The notes beneath the pieces were generated by a model that saw only the letters and a list, made by a program, of their open reading frames with translations, was not told the DNA's origin and made no database searches. A stretch of 17,079 bases of DNA. Origin: Peptostreptococcaceae bacterium. Its GTDB lineage: Bacteria > Bacillota > Clostridia > Peptostreptococcales > Anaerovoracaceae. How positions within the stretch are numbered: position 1 is the stretch's first letter; every line of letters starts with the position of its first letter. The DNA is taken from assembly GCA_016650115.1 (NCBI GenBank), contig JAENWI010000013.1, positions 1 through 17,079 on the forward strand, in the 5' to 3' direction. Both the position numbers and the translations under genes were made by a program. Positions 7,403 through 13,254 of the stretch are shown in pieces.

Positions 7403-7594
7403 ATGTTATACCCATCAGTGAACGAAATAAGAAAAAAAGCAGACAGCAGATACACACTTGTTGTATTGGCTGCTAAGAGAGCAAGAGATATTGTTGAGGG
7501 AAAGCCTAAACTGACAAATGCAGAATCAGACAAACCGGTTTCAATTGCAGCACGTGAGATAATGGAAGACCTGATAACCTATAGCAGAGACTAA
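7403..7594 (+). CDS. rpoZ: DNA-directed RNA polymerase omega subunit
   Basis: 63 aa. Omega is the small chaperone-like subunit that folds around the beta-prime C-terminus and stabilises RNA polymerase. The sequence shows the family core 'SRYTLVVLAAKRARDI' (residues 15-30) followed by 'KPVSIAAREIMEDLI' (about 45-59). Bacillota omegas are short, so the length is normal. It starts on the base after the gmk stop with AAGGAGG located in the end of gmk, so the two are translationally linked, the common gmk-rpoZ arrangement. A terminator follows at once. Confidence 0.93.
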   Translation: MLYPSVNEIRKKADSRYTLVVLAAKRARDIVEGKPKLTNAESDKPVSIAAREIMEDLITYSRD

Positions 7595-7600
7595 TAATCT

Positions 7601-7630
7601 GAGACGGCGGTTGATGCCAGCCGCTCTTTT
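7601..7630 (+). terminator. Intrinsic terminator after rpoZ
   Basis: GAG-A-CGGC-GG pairs with CC-A-GCCG-CTC around the loop TTGATG, with one single-base bulge on each arm, followed directly by TTTTATATTATAA. Placed seven bases after the rpoZ stop; ends the gmk-rpoZ transcript. Confidence 0.75.
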
Positions 7631-7651
7631 ATATTATAACAATTATAAATT

Positions 7652-7681
7652 AACGTTTAAAAAATTATAGTAATTGTTTAA
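7652..7681 (+). promoter_or_regulatory. Paired direct repeats, possible LytTR binding site
   Basis: AACGTTTAA (7652-7660) and ATTGTTTAA (7673-7681) agree at seven of nine positions and start 21 bp apart, so they lie on the same face of the helix. LytTR regulators such as AgrA bind 9-bp direct repeats with a GTT core separated by 12-13 bp; the 12-bp gap here matches. The pair lies about 50 bp upstream of the LytTR gene, beside a poorly matching promoter region (TTGTAA at 7687-7692, TTATAG at 7714-7719), as expected for an activated, autoregulated promoter. Function is inference. Confidence 0.45.
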
Positions 7682-7733
7682 ACTACTTGTAAATCCAGTG
7701 ATTATTTATTAAATTATAGCTGGAGGTGACAGA

Positions 7734-8075
7734 ATGAATAGATTTATTCCTGTAATCAAGCCCAGATCAAGCATAAAGGTTGATGTTGATGAAGTTTTAT
7801 ACATAGAACAGTATCTCAGGAAAACGAAGATTCTAACAGAGAGTGAAACCCATGAAATGTATTCCAAGATAGAAGACTATCTGGTATACCTTGGAAGTAA
7901 TTTCCTGAAATGCCATAGAAGTTTATATGTTAATATGGATAAGATTGTTTCAATGAGAGAGCAAAGCATTGTTTTTACCAATGGGGACAGCCTGTATTTA
8001 AGCAGAGACAAGTTTACTGCTGCAAGACAGCACTTCTCACGTTATATTATGTGTAATAAAAAACTGTTAATATAA
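7734..8075 (+). CDS. Stand-alone LytTR-domain DNA-binding protein
   Basis: 113 aa consisting almost entirely of one LytTR domain. Recognisable family segments are 'VDVDEVLYIEQYLRKTKIL' (about residues 17-35), a helix 'EMYSKIEDYLVYLG', then the strongly diagnostic 'FLKCHRSLYVNMDKIVSM' (57-74) and the closing 'GDSLYLSRDKFTAARQHFSRYI'. LytTR domains bind DNA through loops of a beta-sheet and usually act downstream of a histidine kinase; there is no receiver domain here and no sensor next to it, so its signal is unknown. A near-perfect ribosome binding site GGAGGTGA precedes the ATG. It stands as a single gene between the rpoZ terminator and the rpsB leader. Confidence 0.87.
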   Translation: MNRFIPVIKPRSSIKVDVDEVLYIEQYLRKTKILTESETHEMYSKIEDYLVYLGSNFLKCHRSLYVNMDKIVSMREQSIVFTNGDSLYLSRDKFTAARQHFSRYIMCNKKLLI

Positions 8076-8086
8076 ATATATATTTC

Positions 8087-8115
8087 TTGCTATATTGATC
8101 AATTTGTAGTATAGT
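8087..8115 (+). promoter_or_regulatory. Probable promoter for rpsB operon
   Basis: TTGCTA (8087-8092), a 17-bp spacer and TATAGT (8110-8115) give a fair sigma-A match in the intergenic region after the LytTR gene. Transcription from here would give a leader of about 120 nt before the rpsB ATG. Confidence 0.45.
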
Positions 8116-8120
8116 TTTTG

Positions 8121-8243
8121 TTGGTCTATCAATCATATTTGGACCAATAAATATTTGTCACACTTAGTCACTTGGAAGCTGGTGCCTTGCGAGGTTGCTT
8201 TTAAGGAAAATTAGGTGGAAGTTAAAAACCAGGAGGATAAAAA
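8121..8243 (+). promoter_or_regulatory. Structured 5' leader of rpsB
   Basis: Non-coding stretch before rpsB with two visible inverted repeats: TTGGTC (8121-8126) with GACCAA (8142-8147), and AAGC (8176-8179) with GCTT (8197-8200) enclosing CCT-TGCG-AGG. Long rpsB leaders in several bacteria bind S2 for autogenous control; whether this one does cannot be told. It ends with CCAGGAGGAT, a strong ribosome binding site. No T-box or known riboswitch motif was recognised. Confidence 0.35.
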
Positions 8244-9164
8244 ATGTCAGTAATTTCAATGAAACAATTACTAGAAGCCGGTGTACATTTTGGACACCAA
8301 ACGAGAAGATGGAACCCAAAGATGGCTCCTTACATCTTCACAGAGAGAAATGGAATTTACATTATCGATTTACAAAAAACTGTAAAAAAAATTGATGAAG
8401 CTTATGATTTCATGAGAACAATTGGAGAATCCGGGAAGCCGGTATTATTTGTAGGAACTAAAAAACAGGCTCAAACTGCAATCGAAGATGAAGCAAAGAG
8501 ATGCGGAATGTTCTTTGTAAATCAAAGATGGTTAGGCGGAATGCTTACAAACCATAAGACAATTTCCGGAAGAATTAAAAGATTATATGATATTAATGCA
8601 ATGGAAACGGATGGAACTTTTGAAAAACTTGGAAAAAAGGAAGTCCTGAAACTTAGACTTGAATTGATCAGACTGGAAAAGTTTCTGGGCGGTATCAAGG
8701 AAATGAAGGGGATTCCGGGAGCACTATTTATTGTTGATCCTAAAAAAGAAAGAATTGCTGTTAAAGAGGCTAGAATTCTTGGGATTCCAATCATTGGTAT
8801 TGTAGATACAAACTGTGATCCTGATGATGTCGACTTTATCATTCCAGCTAATGATGATGCAATCAGAGCAGTGAAATTAATTGCCGGAAGAATGGCAGAT
8901 GCCATTATAGAAGCAAATCAGGGCGAAAGCTATGATGAAGGCCCAGCTACACCAGATGAAGCAGAACCTGAAGTAAAAGCTGCATCTGAACCTGTAGTAA
9001 AAGTTGAAGAATTTAAAGCTGAAGTAAAAGTTGCAGCAGTTGAACCAGAAGTGAAAGCTGAAGAAGCGGTAGCTGTTGAAGAACCTGTAGTTGCAGAAGA
9101 AGCAGTTGAAGAACCAGCAGTTGTTGAAGAACCAGCAGTTGTTGAAGAACCAGAAGCTAAATAG
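8244..9164 (+). CDS. rpsB: 30S ribosomal protein S2 with long acidic C-terminal tail
   Basis: 306 aa, compared with about 230-260 for most S2 proteins. Residues 1 to about 226 are canonical: 'MKQLLEAGVHFGHQTRRWNP', 'FVNQRWLGGMLTN' (91-103), 'IPGALFIVDPKKERIAVKEA' and 'IPIIGIVDTNCDPDDVDFIIP'. S2 joins the 30S late, near the head-body junction and S1. From about residue 227 an extension of some 80 residues made almost only of Glu, Val, Ala, Pro and Lys follows, strongly acidic (24 Glu, 2 Asp, 6 Lys), with repeated EEPAVV units; two are encoded by an exact 18-bp tandem repeat (9111-9146). This tail is probably disordered. The gene heads the rpsB-tsf pair, preceded by a strong ribosome binding site. 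Confidence 0.95.
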   Translation: MSVISMKQLLEAGVHFGHQTRRWNPKMAPYIFTERNGIYIIDLQKTVKKIDEAYDFMRTIGESGKPVLFVGTKKQAQTAIEDEAKRCGMFFVNQRWLGGMLTNHKTISGRIKRLYDINAMETDGTFEKLGKKEVLKLRLELIRLEKFLGGIKEMKGIPGALFIVDPKKERIAVKEARILGIPIIGIVDTNCDPDDVDFIIPANDDAIRAVKLIAGRMADAIIEANQGESYDEGPATPDEAEPEVKAASEPVVKVEEFKAEVKVAAVEPEVKAEEAVAVEEPVVAEEAVEEPAVVEEPAVVEEPEAK

Positions 9165-9189
9165 GAAATTGATAAAAAATTGAGATGAA

Positions 9190-9339
9190 CCCCGGCGGGA
9201 ACGTCAAATCAAAATAAAAGGTATCGAGCCCGGCGGGGACGCCGGGCTCGAATTAGATAAAAGGTGTCGAGCCCAGGCGAGGACGCCGGGCTCGAATTAG
9301 ATAAAAGGTGTCGAGCCCAGGCGAGGACGCCGGGATCGA
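9190..9339 (+). repeat. Tandem GC-rich palindromic repeats between rpsB and tsf
   Basis: Three tandem hairpin units in the rpsB-tsf spacer. Unit 1 (9224-9251): TCGAGCCCGGCG pairs perfectly with CGCCGGGCTCGA over a GGGA loop, 12 bp. Units 2 (9267-9295) and 3 (9311-9339): TCGAGCCC, a bulged A, GGCG, loop AGGA, CGCC and the return arm; unit 3 has one mismatch (GGGATCGA). The two inter-unit spacers (9252-9266, 9296-9310) are the identical 15 nt ATTAGATAAAAGGTG, so the period is 43-44 bp. A decayed unit lies at 9190-9203 (CCCCGGCGGGAACG) without its right arm. Base composition is sharply GC-rich against an AT-rich background. There is no T-run after any stem on the plus strand, so they do not look like ordinary terminators. 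Not CRISPR: spacers are identical and very short. Confidence 0.92.
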
Positions 9340-9364
9340 ATTAGATAGGCGGGAGGAAAATAAT

Positions 9365-10279
9365 ATGGCTGTTACAGCATTAATGGTTAAAGAATTGCGT
9401 GAGAGAACTGGCGCAGGAATGATGGATTGTAAAAATGTATTAGAAGAAACAGATGGCGATATAGAAAGAGGGATTGAACTTCTTAGAGAAAAAGGTCTTG
9501 CAAAGGCTGCGAAAAAAGCAGGTAGAGTGGCATCAGAAGGGCTTGTAAGAATTTCATTTTCACCGGATGGTAAAAAGACAGCAATGGCAGAAGTAAACTC
9601 AGAAACTGATTTTGTCGCAAAGAATGTTGACTTTATTGGATTTGTTGAACATGTTGCAGCAATGACACTGGAAGCTGAAAACGAGAATATTGAAAACTTC
9701 ATGACACTTAAATTTAAAAACGAAGGAACTGTTCAAGAAGTATTAAGTCATAAAATTTCAACAATTGGAGAAAATCTTCATGTGAGAAGATTGTATAAAG
9801 CAAATACTCCTGGATGTGTATATGTTGGGTACATCCATGGTAATGGCAAAATTGGTGTGATTATTGGACTTAAAACAGAGGCTTCAGTTGAAGAAGTTAC
9901 TATTGTAGGAAAGGATGTTGCGATGCAGGTTGCATCAATGAATCCTAAATTTATAGATGAAACTTCAATTGATCCTGAATATCTTGAAAGTGAAAAGAAA
10001 ATTCTTGTTCAACAGGCCCTCAATGAAGGCAAACCAGCAAATATAGTTGAGAAGATGGTTGCTGGAAGATTAAAGAAGGAATTAAAAGAAACTTGTCTAG
10101 TTGAACAAAAATTCGTAAAGAATAGTGACATGTCTGTTGAAGAGTATGTTGAAAGTGTTGCGAAGGAAATTGGCAAGCCGATTCAGGTAGTAGAAATGGT
10201 GCGTTTTGAAGTTGGAGAAGGCATCGAAAAGAAGGAAGAAAATTTTGCAGAAGAAGTTGCAAAACAGATGAACGCTTAA
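9365..10279 (+). CDS. tsf: Translation elongation factor Ts
   Basis: 304 aa from the ATG at 9365, preceded by GCGGGAGG. An upstream in-frame GTG at 9308 lies inside the palindromic repeats and would add 19 non-homologous residues, so it is rejected. EF-Ts is the guanine nucleotide exchange factor of EF-Tu. The N-terminal UBA-like domain is clear ('VKELRERTGAGMMDCKNVLEE', residues 8-28), followed by the EF-Tu-contact motif TDFV (81-84, in SETDFVAKN) and two core subdomains with 'HGNGKIGVIIGL'. Length is normal. It follows rpsB as in nearly all bacteria, but with an unusual 200-bp repeat-filled spacer in between. Confidence 0.96.
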   Translation: MAVTALMVKELRERTGAGMMDCKNVLEETDGDIERGIELLREKGLAKAAKKAGRVASEGLVRISFSPDGKKTAMAEVNSETDFVAKNVDFIGFVEHVAAMTLEAENENIENFMTLKFKNEGTVQEVLSHKISTIGENLHVRRLYKANTPGCVYVGYIHGNGKIGVIIGLKTEASVEEVTIVGKDVAMQVASMNPKFIDETSIDPEYLESEKKILVQQALNEGKPANIVEKMVAGRLKKELKETCLVEQKFVKNSDMSVEEYVESVAKEIGKPIQVVEMVRFEVGEGIEKKEENFAEEVAKQMNA

Positions 10280-10287
10280 TAAAAATA

Positions 10288-10296
10288 TGATATAAT
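10288..10296 (+). promoter_or_regulatory. Extended -10 promoter candidate for pyrH
   Basis: TGATATAAT is a perfect extended -10 (TGnTATAAT) just after the tsf stop; the -35 position (10268-10273, ATGAAC) is poor. Initiation would fall near 10303, inside the left arm of the adjacent hairpin, so such transcripts could not form the full hairpin. Confidence 0.4.
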
Positions 10297-10326
10297 AAAG
10301 GGACACTAGTTTAGTGTCCCTTTATT
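10294..10326 (+). terminator. Perfect 15-bp hairpin between tsf and pyrH
   Basis: AATAAAGGGACACTA (10294-10308) and its exact complement (10312-10326) enclose a 3-nt GTT loop. The right arm ends in TTTATTG, and the left arm begins with an A-rich run, so it can serve as an intrinsic terminator, possibly bidirectional. It would separate rpsB-tsf from pyrH-frr transcription, or attenuate it. Confidence 0.65.
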
Positions 10327-10351
10327 GTAGAATAGAGTACAGGAGAGACCG

Positions 10352-11056
10352 ATGAAACCAAAATATAAAAGAGTGATATTAAAAATCAGTGGAGAAGCAT
10401 TAGCGGGAGAAAGCAAATTTGGATTGAATGAGCAAATGCTAAGCCAGGTGGCAAAGCAAATAAAAGAAATCCATGAATTAGGTGTTCAGGTTGCTATTGT
10501 AGTGGGAGGCGGAAATTTCTGGAGAGGCAGAACCAGTAAAAGCATGGATCGAGCTACGGCTGATTACATGGGGATGCTTGCTACTGTTATAAATGCAATG
10601 GCACTTCAGGATTCCTTTGAAGCAATTGGCATCCCTACAAGAGTTCAAACAGCTATTGAAATGAAAGAAATTGCAGAACCATATATTAGAAGAAGAGCAA
10701 TAAGCCAGTTGAATAATAACGAAGTTGTGATATTTGGCGCAGGTACCGGAAATCCGTTTTTTTCAACAGACACAACCGCGGCACTTAGAGCTGCAGAAAT
10801 TGAAGCGGATATCATACTTCTGGCTAAAAAGGTTGATGCGGTATATTCTGAGGATCCAGAGCAAAATCCAAATGCAACCAGATATGATACTTTAACCCAT
10901 AAGGAAGTTCTTGAAAAAGGGCTGGGGGTTATGGATTCAACCGCAGCATCTTTATGTATGGATAATAATATTCCCATTCATGTCTTCGGGCTTGCACAGG
11001 AAGGAAATATATTAAAAGCTATTTTAGGCGAAAAAATAGGTACAATTATAACTTAG
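10352..11056 (+). CDS. pyrH: Uridylate kinase (UMP kinase)
   Basis: 234 aa bacterial-type UMP kinase of the amino acid kinase fold, hexameric, GTP-activated and UTP-inhibited in characterised members; makes UDP for RNA and for UDP-sugar precursors of the wall. Visible are 'KRVILKISGEALAG' (residues 6-19), the 'GGGNFWRG' loop (52-59), 'DYMGMLATVINAMALQD' (about 71-87), and the UMP/ATP site 'GAGTGNPFFSTDTTAALRA' near residue 129. The ATG follows AGGAGAG. It lies between the tsf hairpin and frr, the standard tsf-pyrH-frr order, with 12 bases to the frr start. Nothing unusual in the sequence. Confidence 0.97.
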   Translation: MKPKYKRVILKISGEALAGESKFGLNEQMLSQVAKQIKEIHELGVQVAIVVGGGNFWRGRTSKSMDRATADYMGMLATVINAMALQDSFEAIGIPTRVQTAIEMKEIAEPYIRRRAISQLNNNEVVIFGAGTGNPFFSTDTTAALRAAEIEADIILLAKKVDAVYSEDPEQNPNATRYDTLTHKEVLEKGLGVMDSTAASLCMDNNIPIHVFGLAQEGNILKAILGEKIGTIIT

Positions 11057-11068
11057 GAGGATTTGATT

Positions 11069-11626
11069 ATGAGTAAGGATGTACAAAAAAACTTAGAAGA
11101 AAAAATGCAGAAAACAATAGCCGTATTAAAAGAGGAAATGAATACTATCAGAGCAGGGATAGCGAACGCAGCACTGTTGGATAAGGTATTTGTTGATTAT
11201 TACGGAAGTGCAACACCGCTTAAGAATCTTGCTAATATTAGTGTTCCTGACCCAAGAACTCTTATGGTTTCGCCTTTTGATGTTAAAATAATTCATGACA
11301 TTGAAAAGGCAATTAATTTAATAAACCTGGGGATTAATCCTTCGAATGATGGAAAAATTATCAGACTTGTTATTCCTCAGGTAACTGAAGAAAGAAGAAA
11401 AGAGTTAACCAAAACAATTAAAAAAATAGGAGAAGATGTTAAGGTAGCTGTTAGAAATGAAAGAAGAGATGCCAACGACAGTCTTAAGAAGCTGGAAAAA
11501 GTTGGAGAACTGACTGAAGATGATCTGAAGAAAGAACTTGAGACTGTTCAAAAGAGGACAGATAAAGCCATTAAAGACATTGATGATATTGTAGCAGCAA
11601 AGGAAAAAGAATTACTGCAGGTTTAG
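11069..11626 (+). CDS. frr: Ribosome recycling factor
   Basis: 185 aa, exactly the common RRF length. Start chosen at the ATG at 11069, nine bases from GGAGG, rather than the TTG two codons upstream. RRF with EF-G splits post-termination ribosomes. Family segments are 'VDYYGSATPLKNLANISVPD', 'PQVTEERRKELTKTIKK' and 'VAVRNERRDANDSLKKLEK', so both the three-helix domain I and beta-barrel domain II are present. One oddity: the usual 'R-x-G-R-A-x-P-x-LLD' of helix 1 reads RAGIANAALLD, so the second Arg (R31 in E. coli numbering) is Ile and the Pro is Ala. The rest is orthodox. A terminator-like hairpin follows. Confidence 0.96.
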   Translation: MSKDVQKNLEEKMQKTIAVLKEEMNTIRAGIANAALLDKVFVDYYGSATPLKNLANISVPDPRTLMVSPFDVKIIHDIEKAINLINLGINPSNDGKIIRLVIPQVTEERRKELTKTIKKIGEDVKVAVRNERRDANDSLKKLEKVGELTEDDLKKELETVQKRTDKAIKDIDDIVAAKEKELLQV

Positions 11627-11673
11627 TCTACATGGAAGCTGTTTTAAAGATTTAATGTTTAAAGGTTTAAATG

Positions 11674-11719
11674 CGGATATGAGGTGTGGCTGGTTCACAG
11701 GGATATCCGTTTTTATTTT
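11674..11719 (+). terminator. Terminator/attenuator hairpin between frr and uppS
   Basis: CGGATAT (11674-11680) pairs with ATATCCG (11703-11709), with a possible inner GTG/CAC pairing in the 22-nt loop, followed by TTTTTATTTT. This has the form of an intrinsic terminator. The uppS ribosome binding site AAGGAG comes immediately after the T-run and no clear promoter lies between, so partial read-through (attenuation) is likely. Confidence 0.6.
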
Positions 11720-11729
11720 AAGGAGTCAA

Positions 11730-12461
11730 ATGCTGGATAAAGAGAGAATTCCAAAACATATTGCCATCGTTATGGATGGAAATGGAAGATGGGCCAACAA
11801 TAAAGGCCTGCCAAGACTGGCGGGACACAATGCGGGGATGGTTGCAATGAAAGAAATTGTTAAACATTCCAGTGCTATTGGAGTTGAATATCTTACTGTC
11901 TATGCTTTTTCTACTGAAAACTGGAAAAGATCTGTAGATGAGGTAAATGGAATTTTTAAACTTCTTGTTTTATATGTGGAAAAAGAACTGAGGGAACTCA
12001 ATAAAAACAGTGTTAGAGTGAGAATATTGGGAGATTACAGTAAATTGCCAGAGGAAGCAGTTAAGAGTCTGGAAAAAGCCTTGAAAAAAACAGACAAAAA
12101 TATAGGGCTTCAGTTTAATATTGCACTTAATTATGGCAGCAGAGATGAAATGATTCGGGCAATCAGACTGATTGGTGAAGATATCAGACTTGGACTTATC
12201 AAACCGGAAAACATCACAGAAGAAAGCTTTTCAAAGTATCTTTTTACAGGAGAAAAATTTGCTGATGTTCCTGATCCGGAATTAGTGATTAGAACGAGTG
12301 GAGAAAAAAGATTATCCAATTATCTGCTATGGCAAAGTGCTTACAGCGAATTTGTTTTTATGGAAACACTTTGGCCGGACTTTACACCGACAGAATATGA
12401 AAAAGCTATTGAAGAATATCAGAATAGAAACCGGCGATTTGGCGGGAGGAATATCACATGA
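11730..12461 (+). CDS. uppS: Isoprenyl transferase (undecaprenyl diphosphate synthase)
   Basis: 243 aa from the ATG at 11730, chosen because AAGGAG lies 4 bases upstream; the reading frame stays open 25 codons further up through the terminator hairpin, but that part has no homology to the family. The enzyme is a cis-prenyltransferase that extends farnesyl diphosphate to the C55 carrier lipid for peptidoglycan and other wall polymers. Signatures: 'HIAIVMDGNGRWA' with catalytic Asp16, 'YLTVYAFSTENWKRS' near residues 53-67, and 'RTSGEKRLSNYLLWQSAYSEF' near 190-210 which contacts the diphosphate. It overlaps cdsA by ATGA. Confidence 0.96.
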   Translation: MLDKERIPKHIAIVMDGNGRWANNKGLPRLAGHNAGMVAMKEIVKHSSAIGVEYLTVYAFSTENWKRSVDEVNGIFKLLVLYVEKELRELNKNSVRVRILGDYSKLPEEAVKSLEKALKKTDKNIGLQFNIALNYGSRDEMIRAIRLIGEDIRLGLIKPENITEESFSKYLFTGEKFADVPDPELVIRTSGEKRLSNYLLWQSAYSEFVFMETLWPDFTPTEYEKAIEEYQNRNRRFGGRNIT

Positions 12462-13246
12462 GAACCAGAATTTTATCAGGAATAATGATGCTGCCTTTGA
12501 TGGTGTTTGTATTTATTGGTGGAAACGTACTCCTTTTAGGCTTTTTCCTGATAGGAATAATGGGATTAAAAGAGTTTTATAACGGTTTTGATAATTTAGG
12601 AATTAAACCCTCATTACCTATCGGACTGGCCAGCACGTTTTTGCTGTACTGTATAAATTTATTTAAATTTGAAGATAGGACAACCTGGTACATATTTTGG
12701 GTATTTGCAGTGGTTCTGATGAGTCTTCTGTATCTGTTCAAAATAGAAGAGAGAAAACTTGAAGATGGTATGGTGACTGCTCTCGGTGTTTTTTATGTTG
12801 TTTTTTTCTCCTATCATATTTTACTGGTAGAACAGCTGCCGGAATATGGCCTTTTAGTCTGGTTAATATTTCTTACGGCTTTCGGGACAGACAGCATGGC
12901 TTATTTTGCAGGTTACTTTTTCGGAAAGCATAAACTTTGCCCTTCAATCAGCCCTAAAAAAACCATCGAAGGTTCAATCGGTGGCATTGCTGGCAGTGTC
13001 ATCCTTTGTGGTATTTTTGCTCATTTTGTAATACCGTTTTTGTTTTTACATAGTATTGTTATAGGCATCATAGGAGGAATTGTATCACAGTTTGGAGATT
13101 TAACGGCATCATTATTTAAAAGGAAAATGGGTATAAAAGACTTTGGGAATCTTATACCAGGACATGGCGGAGTTTTAGACAGAATAGATAGCCTTCTGTT
13201 CACCGCACCATTTATATATTATTATATAATGCTTATAATTAAATAG
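12458..13246 (+). CDS. cdsA: Phosphatidate cytidylyltransferase
   Basis: 262 aa polytopic membrane enzyme making CDP-diacylglycerol from CTP and phosphatidic acid, the branch point of phospholipid synthesis. Most of the length is hydrophobic segments (about 8-36, 50-66, 78-95, 108-125, 131-154, 172-210). The C-terminal family signature is intact at residues 218-244: SLFKRKMGIKD then 'IPGHGGVLDRIDS', including the Lys-Asp and His-Gly-Gly/Asp-Arg residues that bind metal and CTP. Start overlaps the uppS stop (ATGA), with GGGAGG upstream, so the two are translationally coupled in the conserved uppS-cdsA-dxr order. Confidence 0.95.
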   Translation: MRTRILSGIMMLPLMVFVFIGGNVLLLGFFLIGIMGLKEFYNGFDNLGIKPSLPIGLASTFLLYCINLFKFEDRTTWYIFWVFAVVLMSLLYLFKIEERKLEDGMVTALGVFYVVFFSYHILLVEQLPEYGLLVWLIFLTAFGTDSMAYFAGYFFGKHKLCPSISPKKTIEGSIGGIAGSVILCGIFAHFVIPFLFLHSIVIGIIGGIVSQFGDLTASLFKRKMGIKDFGNLIPGHGGVLDRIDSLLFTAPFIYYYIMLIIK

Positions 13247-13254
13247 GGGAACAT

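Noticed and set aside
8121..8243. T-box or riboswitch in the rpsB leader
   Set aside because: No T-box sequence, specifier-loop layout or recognised aptamer core; only short stems are visible.
9190..9339. Repeats as a CRISPR array
   Set aside because: The units are palindromic with only three good copies and the 15-nt spacers are identical to each other, not unique sequences of 25-40 nt.
9308..9364. N-terminal extension of EF-Ts from a GTG
   Set aside because: It is translated from the palindromic repeat, has no homology, and the ATG at 9365 has a strong ribosome binding site and matches the family start.
9253..9702. Minus-strand open frame across the repeats and start of tsf
   Set aside because: A shadow of tsf; low-complexity Ser/Phe/Ala composition and no ribosome binding site.
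11655..11729. 25-residue N-terminal extension of UppS
   Set aside because: It would run through a terminator hairpin and T-run; the ATG at 11730 has a proper ribosome binding site and gives the normal family length.
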